Assembly (NCBI GenBank): GCA_964479445.1
Contig: CAYZMH010000091.1
Location: forward strand, 1-12,284
Length of the DNA stretch: 12,284 nucleotides
Reading direction: 5' to 3'
DNA from: CAYZMH01 sp964479445
GTDB lineage: Bacteria; Bacteroidota; Bacteroidia; Bacteroidales; GCA-2748055
This document shows, one piece after another, positions 7,559 through 12,284 of this stretch; the first letter of the stretch is position 1, and the number at the start of each line of letters is the position of its first letter. Under the pieces are notes generated by a model, which was given only the letters and a program-made list of their open reading frames with translations, ran no database searches and was not told the DNA's origin. Made by a program: the position numbers and the translations under genes.

Positions 7559-9258
7559 TGAATGTTGGAGACCGCAACGGACCCTTCGCTTTTTTTGCAG
7601 CCCTCCTGCTGCTGATCAGTTCCATTCTCTCCCTGGAAGCGCAGGAAGTGAGGCGGATCGAGATCCTGAATGCCGATATCATCGAGCTGGATGAAGCACT
7701 GGGAACCAACGCGCAGCGACTGATCGGCAACGTGGAATTGAAACACGAAGATGCCATCATGACCTGCGACTCAGCCTATTTCTACTCCGACAGCTACTCC
7801 GTGGATGCCTTCAGCAACGTCGAGATCCAACAGGGAGACACCCTCTTTCTCAATGGTGACCGGCTGCATTATGAGGGTGAAACCAAAATCGCAGAGGTAC
7901 GCGACAATGTAACACTTATCGATAAAGAGACCATCCTCCGTACCCAGTACCTGGACTACGACCGCACTACCGATATTGCCTATTACCTGGGCGGGGGAGA
8001 GATCACCCAGGGAGAGAATGAACTCACAAGCCTGCAGGGTTACTACTACACCCAGACCGATATCTTTTTCTTCAAAGACAGCGTGGTGATCATCAATCCC
8101 GAACATACCATCTATTCCGATACCCTGAAATACAATACCAATACCGAAATCTCCCATTTCTACGGTCCGACCGAAATATACGGGGATGAGAACTATATCT
8201 ACTGCGAAAGCGGCTGGTACGATACCCGGCAGGATATATCCCTGGTGAGCAAAAACGCCCTGCTTGACAGCGACGGCCGGATCCTGAAAGGAGATACACT
8301 CTACTACGAGCGGGCTAACGGGTACGGAAGGGCCAGGTGGAACGTTGAAATGATCGATACCACGCAAAATGTGATCCTGCGGGGCAACAAGGGCGATTAT
8401 TACGAACAGGAACAATTGGCCACACTCACCGACAGCGCCCTGATGATCCAGGTGGAGGATTCCGACTCCCTCTTTATTCATGCCGATACCCTTAAATCCA
8501 TGCGGGACACCACCCTGAGTTCCCTGCAAGATTCGCCTCAGGCCGGACAAACCGCTTCATCAAACAGACAAAACGCCCGTCAAACATCCGGTGATACCAC
8601 GCAATCTGCTGCAGATACAACGAATACCGCAGATACCGACCAGTATAACGCGCAAACCGGAGCTTCCGCCCGGAACACCCAAACCGGGAACGACAGCCGC
8701 ATACTCCTGGCCTATCATAAAGTAAAGATCTACCGCAGTGATATCCAGGGCATGTGCGATTCGCTGGTCTATATCGAAAAAGACAGCATCTTCCATTTCT
8801 ACCAGGAACCGGTGCTGTGGTCGGATGAAAACCAGCTCACTGCCGAAAAGATCGAACTCACCACAAAAAACAAGCAACTTCACCAGATCTTTTTGAAGTC
8901 ATCGTCCATGCTGATATCCAAGGAGGACAGCGCCATGTTCAACCAGATCAGCGGCAAGCAGATGACCGGCTACTTCTCCGGCAACCAGCTTAAACGCATG
9001 GATGTCATCGGGAACGGTCAGACCATCTACTACGGTACCGACCAGGGCAGGGTGATCGGTGTTAACAGGGCCATCTGTTCCGACCTGATCATCTACCTGG
9101 AGGATAATAAGGTCAGACGGGTAAATTACATTCAACAACCCAGCGGAACCTATTACCCCCTGGAAATGTTCCCCCCTGAAGAGTCAAAACTGGACGGATT
9201 TATTTGGCTGGATCAATGGAGACCGGTTAAAAGGGAAGATGTATTTGTATGGAAATAA
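7558..9258 (+). CDS. OstA/LptA-like exported protein, probable lipopolysaccharide transport component
   Basis: The 566-residue protein has a signal peptide with a hydrophobic core at 10-26 and likely cleavage at EA-QE (28/29). The rest is rich in short beta-strand-like repeats typical of the OstA/LptA jelly-roll family, such as RLIGNVELKHEDAIMTCDSAYFY and repeats of the kind 'GDTLFLNGDRLHYEG' and 'GRILKGDTLYYE'. In Proteobacteria LptA forms the periplasmic bridge that carries LPS to LptD; for Bacteroidota OstA-like proteins the same role is inferred. The beta region is interrupted at about residues 316-380 by a low-complexity stretch rich in Gln, Thr, Ser, Asn, Asp and Ala, after which the repeats resume (AYHKVKIYRSDIQGMCDSL). 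The start codon overlaps the surA stop (TAATG), arguing for translational coupling. It is larger than E. coli LptA (about 185 residues) and lacks an obvious LptD barrel. Confidence 0.85.
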   Translation: MNVGDRNGPFAFFAALLLLISSILSLEAQEVRRIEILNADIIELDEALGTNAQRLIGNVELKHEDAIMTCDSAYFYSDSYSVDAFSNVEIQQGDTLFLNGDRLHYEGETKIAEVRDNVTLIDKETILRTQYLDYDRTTDIAYYLGGGEITQGENELTSLQGYYYTQTDIFFFKDSVVIINPEHTIYSDTLKYNTNTEISHFYGPTEIYGDENYIYCESGWYDTRQDISLVSKNALLDSDGRILKGDTLYYERANGYGRARWNVEMIDTTQNVILRGNKGDYYEQEQLATLTDSALMIQVEDSDSLFIHADTLKSMRDTTLSSLQDSPQAGQTASSNRQNARQTSGDTTQSAADTTNTADTDQYNAQTGASARNTQTGNDSRILLAYHKVKIYRSDIQGMCDSLVYIEKDSIFHFYQEPVLWSDENQLTAEKIELTTKNKQLHQIFLKSSSMLISKEDSAMFNQISGKQMTGYFSGNQLKRMDVIGNGQTIYYGTDQGRVIGVNRAICSDLIIYLEDNKVRRVNYIQQPSGTYYPLEMFPPEESKLDGFIWLDQWRPVKREDVFVWK

Positions 9259-9278
9259 AAAAAGGAGCGTCAGCTCCT
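9257..9278 (-). terminator. Intrinsic terminator of the DUF2795 gene
   Basis: Read on the - strand, a six-base-pair stem AGGAGC/GCTCCT with a four-base loop (9263-9278) is followed directly by a run of seven T (9263-9257). It begins five bases after the stop of the DUF2795 gene. On the + strand the hairpin is not followed by a T-run, so it should not stop the OstA-like transcript as an intrinsic terminator. The T-run side reaches into the last codon of that convergent gene. Confidence 0.75.
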
Positions 9279-9282
9279 CTCC

Positions 9283-9504
9283 TCAGTACTCATCCTCGTT
9301 GAAGAAAAAATCGTCTTTACTGGGATAATCGGGCCAGATATCTTCGATGCTCTCGTACACATCTCCTTCATCTTCAATCTCCTGCAGATTCTCAATTACT
9401 TCTAACGGAGCCCCCGACCTGATGGCAAAATCGATCAGTTCCTCTTTGGTTGCAGGCCACGGTGCATCCTCCAGTTTAGAAGCCAATTCCAATGTCCAGT
9501 ACAT
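9283..9504 (-). CDS. DUF2795 family small acidic protein
   Basis: This 73-residue protein is strongly acidic and begins MYWTLELASKLEDAPWPATK, with EELIDFAIRSGAPLEVIENL (21-40) and an acidic, aromatic tail ending FFFNEDEY. I recognise this as the DUF2795 pattern common in Bacteroidota, where near-identical small proteins occur as single genes; the function is not known. The helix-rich 21-40 segment and the lack of any signal peptide or membrane segment suggest a cytoplasmic protein. It has its own well-formed promoter and terminator, which marks it as an independent transcription unit between two convergent or tandem neighbours. The ATG at 9504-9502 lies about 40 bases after the predicted transcription start. 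No catalytic motif is visible and I do not assign a function. Confidence 0.9.
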   Translation of the reverse strand: MYWTLELASKLEDAPWPATKEELIDFAIRSGAPLEVIENLQEIEDEGDVYESIEDIWPDYPSKDDFFFNEDEY

Positions 9505-9552
9505 AGAACGAGATGGTTTAAGTTAGACTTAGTATTCCTTCTCAATGAGGCG

Positions 9553-9582
9553 CAAATTTAAAAAATTTTTTTTATTCACCAA
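9553..9582 (-). promoter_or_regulatory. Promoter of the DUF2795 gene (Bacteroidota -33/-7 type)
   Basis: On the - strand, TTG (9582-9580) is followed after 19 bases by TAAATTTG (9560-9553), an exact match to the Bacteroidota TTG/TAnnTTTG promoter with standard spacing. The spacer is almost pure A/T. The -33 element directly abuts the stop codon of the upstream adenosyltransferase gene (9585-9583). The expected transcript start leaves a leader of about 40 bases before the ATG. Confidence 0.75.
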
Positions 9583-10140
9583 TTAAGGTTTCCAGGGGGG
9601 TTGCTCAATATCCAGATCATGCGCTAACTTTCTGGATAACACGAAGTAATAATCTGATAAACGGTTGAAAAACCGGATCAGGATCATGTCGACACCCTCC
9701 TGGTCGGCCAGCCTGAGGATGATTCGCTCAGCCCTCCGGCAAACCGTGCGTGCAACATGCGCCTGGGAGACGGTCATATGCCCCCCGGGAAGCACGAAAT
9801 TGCTCAACGGGGGCAGCGTACCGTCCATCCTGTCGATGGCCTTTTCCAAAAAAGCGATATCATCCTCCACGATATCGGGCATGTTATCGGGGAACATCTC
9901 ACCATCCGCCGCAAGGATGGAAGCCGAGGCCATCAGCCGGTCCAGGATCACCCGCAGCTCCTCCTTTACATCCTTATCCTGTGTTGCATCCCTCAATAAG
10001 GCCGTGTGAGCCATCAACTCATCGACTGTTCCGTAACATTCAATACGCATATGGTATTTGCTTACCCTTTTTCCTCCCAGCAGCGAGGTCTCTCCCTTAT
10101 CCCCGCCCCTGGTATATATGTTGGATTTTTTCGTAGTCAT
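9583..10140 (-). CDS. PduO-type cob(I)yrinic acid a,c-diamide / cob(I)alamin adenosyltransferase
   Basis: The enzyme transfers the 5'-deoxyadenosyl group of ATP to cob(I)alamin to make coenzyme B12, in the cytoplasm. The 185-residue product has the family ATP loop YTRGGDKGETSLLGG (9-23), ECYGTVDEL (34-42, with the conserved Asp40), FVLPGG (115-120), the R131-to-R138 segment RTVCRRAER, and FNRLSDYYFVLSR (158-170). F115 probably corresponds to the Phe that displaces the lower cobalamin ligand in the Lactobacillus enzyme. The open frame extends upstream to 10281, but that part overlaps the ABC ATPase gene and shows no family sequence. The ATG at 10140-10138, preceded by AAAGGA, gives the standard N-terminus. 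It follows the ABC gene by 112 bases on the same strand. No B12-dependent enzyme or B12 transporter is in the window, so the pathway it serves is not shown. Confidence 0.93.
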   Translation of the reverse strand: MTTKKSNIYTRGGDKGETSLLGGKRVSKYHMRIECYGTVDELMAHTALLRDATQDKDVKEELRVILDRLMASASILAADGEMFPDNMPDIVEDDIAFLEKAIDRMDGTLPPLSNFVLPGGHMTVSQAHVARTVCRRAERIILRLADQEGVDMILIRFFNRLSDYYFVLSRKLAHDLDIEQPPWKP

Positions 10141-10252
10141 CGTCCTTTGTTTTCCTTGACAAACGTTACAACCTCCGGTTTGTTCATGCCTTTCCCCTTT
10201 TCCTGAAACCTGCCTGCCATAAAAACATGTGCTACCGGAAAACAGCAGGTGT

Positions 10253-10942
10253 TTAGCGATTATTGAGCTGGTCTTGCTCAACCTCCCCGTCGATCAGGCG
10301 AATAATGCGCCCGGCACGCTTGGCAATGGCTTCCTCGTGGGTTACCAGGATCACCGTATTTCCGCGGGAATGGATCTCATCAAGCAAGTTCATGATATCC
10401 ACCGAAGTCTTCGAGTCCAGGTTCCCGGTGGGCTCATCGGCCAGAATGATGGAGGGATTGTTGACCATGGCTCTCGCTACCGCCACCCGCTGACGCTGTC
10501 CACCCGACAACTCATTCGGCTTGTGATCCATCCGGTCCTCCAGTCCCACACTGGCCAGCGTATCTTTGGCCCGCTCCAGGCGCTGGTTTTTCGGGGAACC
10601 GGCATAAACCATGGGAAGCATCACATTCTCCAGGGCCGAATACCGGGGCAACAGGTTAAAGGTCTGAAATACAAATCCGATCTCCTGGTTTCGGATCTCC
10701 GCCAGCTTGTTGTCATCCATTTTACTCACATCGGTGCCGTTCAGTATGTAGCTGCCGGATGTCGCGGTATCCAAGCATCCCAGAAGGTTCATCAGGGTCG
10801 ATTTCCCGGAACCGGACGGACCCATGATCGCCATGTATTCATTGGGTTCCATCTGGATGGTGATCGATCGTAATGCCCTGACCACAATAGAACCCACATA
10901 GTAATTCTTGACAATGTTCCGTAGGTCAATGATATGTTCCAT
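10253..10942 (-). CDS. ABC transporter ATP-binding protein, MacB/LolD type
   Basis: This 229-residue ATPase would power an inner-membrane permease of the MacB/FtsX type, in processes such as lipoprotein release, peptide or antibiotic export, or envelope remodelling. All nucleotide-binding motifs are intact: Walker A GPSGSGKST (41-49), Q-loop Q93 in FVFQTFNLLP, signature LSGGQRQR (145-152), Walker B IILADEPTG (165-173) with E170, D-loop NLD (174-176) and H-loop H202. The wording NLLGCLDTATSG and FNLLPRYSALENVMLP is characteristic of the MacB/LolD subfamily. No permease or membrane-fusion gene lies next to it here. The methyltransferase ends 58 bases upstream and the adenosyltransferase starts 112 bases downstream, so it looks unpaired locally. 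The substrate cannot be read from the sequence. The ATG at 10942 fits the family start (MEHIIDLRNI). Confidence 0.93.
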   Translation of the reverse strand: MEHIIDLRNIVKNYYVGSIVVRALRSITIQMEPNEYMAIMGPSGSGKSTLMNLLGCLDTATSGSYILNGTDVSKMDDNKLAEIRNQEIGFVFQTFNLLPRYSALENVMLPMVYAGSPKNQRLERAKDTLASVGLEDRMDHKPNELSGGQRQRVAVARAMVNNPSIILADEPTGNLDSKTSVDIMNLLDEIHSRGNTVILVTHEEAIAKRAGRIIRLIDGEVEQDQLNNR

Positions 10943-11000
10943 AATTCGCTAAATTGATCACGAATGTACGTATAATAAGGTTTGGTTGCCCATTTAATTG

Positions 11001-11807
11001 TTAAAAATTCACCCTGAAATGGTTCTTTTGCACCCCCGGTTGCCCCACCAGGATACCCACCTGGAACAGGTCCAGGGAGAGATCCACCGCGGGATGATGC
11101 CGAAGCCGGTCCCACGCCTTTTCCATCCCGGGTGACCAGTGGATGTCATCAATCACCAGCATCAACTCTCCCGCCTGCGGGGAGGTCAGTAACCTCTGTC
11201 CGGTCTCCACTGTTGCTTCAAACCGGTGATCCCCGTCCAGGAATACCATGCTGCGCCCCGGAAGCGGCTCGTGCATGGTGTCAAGGTATACCCTGAACGA
11301 CCGCCGGATGATATCCACGTGCTCCAGGCCCTGTCCTGACAGGTAGTTCCGTGCAAACCGGCACTTCTCCCGGCTCCCTTCCACTGCAGTCACCTCACAC
11401 CGGCACCCCATGGCAATGTACGCCGTACTGATCCCCAGTCCGCATCCCAGCTCCAGAACCCGGGTCGGACGGTACCAGTCGGCCAGCCGGTAGAGCAGGC
11501 GGCCATAGCGCGGACGCACCGAAGAGCGGCGAACCAGCGAACCTATGGTCCGCTCCCGCTTCGAAGTGACCGCCGATCCTGCCCCGTGGTAGGATACCGT
11601 AATCCGCTTGCGGGAACGCATCAGGCGGCGGTGGCTCCGGGTGAGGGATGCAAGCCGGGGTTCCTGCACACCACCAAAAACCGCTTCCGATACCAGCCGG
11701 AATGCAAACGGGGGGTGAATGCCATGCCCTTTCCGATGCCCTGCCCGGATTCGGTGACGCAGGGTTTTTCGGAAAATAAACCATAAATGTCCGGCCTTTT
11801 TTTTCAA
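11001..11807 (-). CDS. Class I SAM-dependent methyltransferase, O-methyltransferase-like
   Basis: The SAM-binding motif I is VLELGCGLGIST (117-128), followed by an acidic residue at the end of strand 2 (AVEGS, E143), FLDGDH (189-194) and IDDIHWSPGMEKAW (219-232), a pattern seen in catechol-O-methyltransferase-like enzymes, where acidic residues bind a metal. The N-terminal 65 residues are very basic and contain GHGIHPPFAF (27-36), which I recognise from related Bacteroidota proteins. The substrate is unknown. The frame is open only back to a TGA at 11834-11832 and contains no ATG before codon 63, so the best start is TTG at 11807-11805; ATT codons slightly upstream are less likely. It is divergent from recG with only 40 bases between starts. 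Methyltransferase assignment is firm; the exact reaction is not. Confidence 0.85.
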   Translation of the reverse strand: MKKKAGHLWFIFRKTLRHRIRAGHRKGHGIHPPFAFRLVSEAVFGGVQEPRLASLTRSHRRLMRSRKRITVSYHGAGSAVTSKRERTIGSLVRRSSVRPRYGRLLYRLADWYRPTRVLELGCGLGISTAYIAMGCRCEVTAVEGSREKCRFARNYLSGQGLEHVDIIRRSFRVYLDTMHEPLPGRSMVFLDGDHRFEATVETGQRLLTSPQAGELMLVIDDIHWSPGMEKAWDRLRHHPAVDLSLDLFQVGILVGQPGVQKNHFRVNF

Positions 11808-11847
11808 AATCGTAATTTTACCTTCAGGAAATCATTTACTGACACGT

Positions 11848-12284
11848 ATGCACCAGTTTCTTCAACAGGATATCAAGTTTCTCCGGGGTGTCGGACCCGC
11901 AAAGGCGGATATTCTGCGAAAGGAACTCAATATACAAACTTTTGAAGACCTCATCTACTATTTCCCTTTCCGGTATGTGGATAAAAGCAAATTTTACACC
12001 ATCCGGGAGGCGCATCCCGATATGCCCTATATCCAGATCAAAGGCACCATCCAGGGCTATTCCACCCTGGGAGGCGGGAGAAAAAAACGACTCGTGGCCC
12101 TCTTCAGCGACGGAACCTCCAGCATGGAACTGGTATGGTTCAAAGGGATGAAATGGATCCCCGAAAACTATCCCCCGGGCAGGGAGGTGATCATCTTCGG
12201 AAAACCCAACCTCTACAACCGGAAACTCAATATGGTCCACCCCGAGATGGAGGACCCCGCCAGAACCAAACCGGTGACCTCCCC
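11848..12284 (+). CDS. recG: ATP-dependent DNA helicase RecG, N-terminal part, cut off by window edge
   Basis: RecG remodels stalled replication forks and Holliday junctions. The visible 145 codons encode the N-terminal wedge region: FLRGVGPAKADILRKELNI (11-29) is the characteristic helix-hairpin-helix-like opening, then TFEDLIYYFPFRYVDKS (31-47). An OB-fold follows, with IQIKGTIQGY, ALFSDGTSSMELVWF and EVIIFGKPNLY. The motor domains lie beyond the right edge. The ATG at 11848 agrees with the usual RecG start. A TAATTTTA at 11813-11820 resembles a -7 element with one mismatch, but no -33 is evident. There is no sign of a broken frame in the visible part. Confidence 0.93.
   Translation, partial: MHQFLQQDIKFLRGVGPAKADILRKELNIQTFEDLIYYFPFRYVDKSKFYTIREAHPDMPYIQIKGTIQGYSTLGGGRKKRLVALFSDGTSSMELVWFKGMKWIPENYPPGREVIIFGKPNLYNRKLNMVHPEMEDPARTKPVTS

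Noticed and set aside
10143..10175. TAACGTTTG on the - strand as a promoter for the adenosyltransferase gene.
   Set aside because: It has three instead of two bases between TA and TTTG and no -33 TTG at the proper distance.
10201..10220. GAAACCTGCC on the + strand resembles the B12-box ending of cobalamin riboswitches, close to the adenosyltransferase gene.
   Set aside because: It lies on the wrong strand for that gene, nothing on the + strand follows it, and none of the other conserved riboswitch segments can be found around it.
10141..10281. 47-codon upstream extension of the adenosyltransferase frame.
   Set aside because: It overlaps the end of the ABC ATPase gene, shows no family sequence, and the ATG at 10140 gives the standard N-terminus.

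Overview
The window looks like chromosomal core DNA from a member of the Bacteroidota, most likely Bacteroidales-like. The evidence is: promoters with the Bacteroidota -7 form TAnnTTTG and few clear Shine-Dalgarno sites; a small acidic DUF2795 protein of the kind common in that phylum; a Bacteroidota-type RecQ; and the gene set guaB, tandem SurA-like foldases, then an OstA-like protein. No phage, insertion sequence, CRISPR, tRNA or rRNA is visible, and no gap between genes exceeds about 160 bases.

Left part (1-3235): a RecQ helicase runs leftwards off the window edge and is divergent from guaB (IMP dehydrogenase), which has a good -7 promoter element 33 bases before its start codon.

Centre (3391-9258): four genes on the + strand are packed with overlapping or almost touching stop and start codons (ATGA, TGA-TC-ATG, TAATG). 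They encode a large multi-domain parvulin/SurA-type foldase, a predicted lipoprotein that looks like a SurA-type chaperone with an eroded parvulin domain, a SurA homologue, and an OstA/LptA-like protein. All carry export signals. The unit reads as an outer-membrane biogenesis operon: three periplasmic foldases or chaperones together with a lipopolysaccharide-transport-type protein.

Right part (9264-11807, - strand): a DUF2795 gene with its own promoter and hairpin terminator, a PduO-type cob(I)alamin adenosyltransferase, a MacB/LolD-type ABC ATPase without its permease, and a class I SAM methyltransferase starting at TTG. Divergent from these, recG begins at 11848 and runs off the right edge.

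I found no clearly new biological system. The points most worth a second look are the uneven retention of parvulin active-site histidines across the three co-transcribed foldases, the internal duplication in the 653-residue foldase, and the unusual placing of winged-helix-like sequence before the zinc-binding segment in RecQ.
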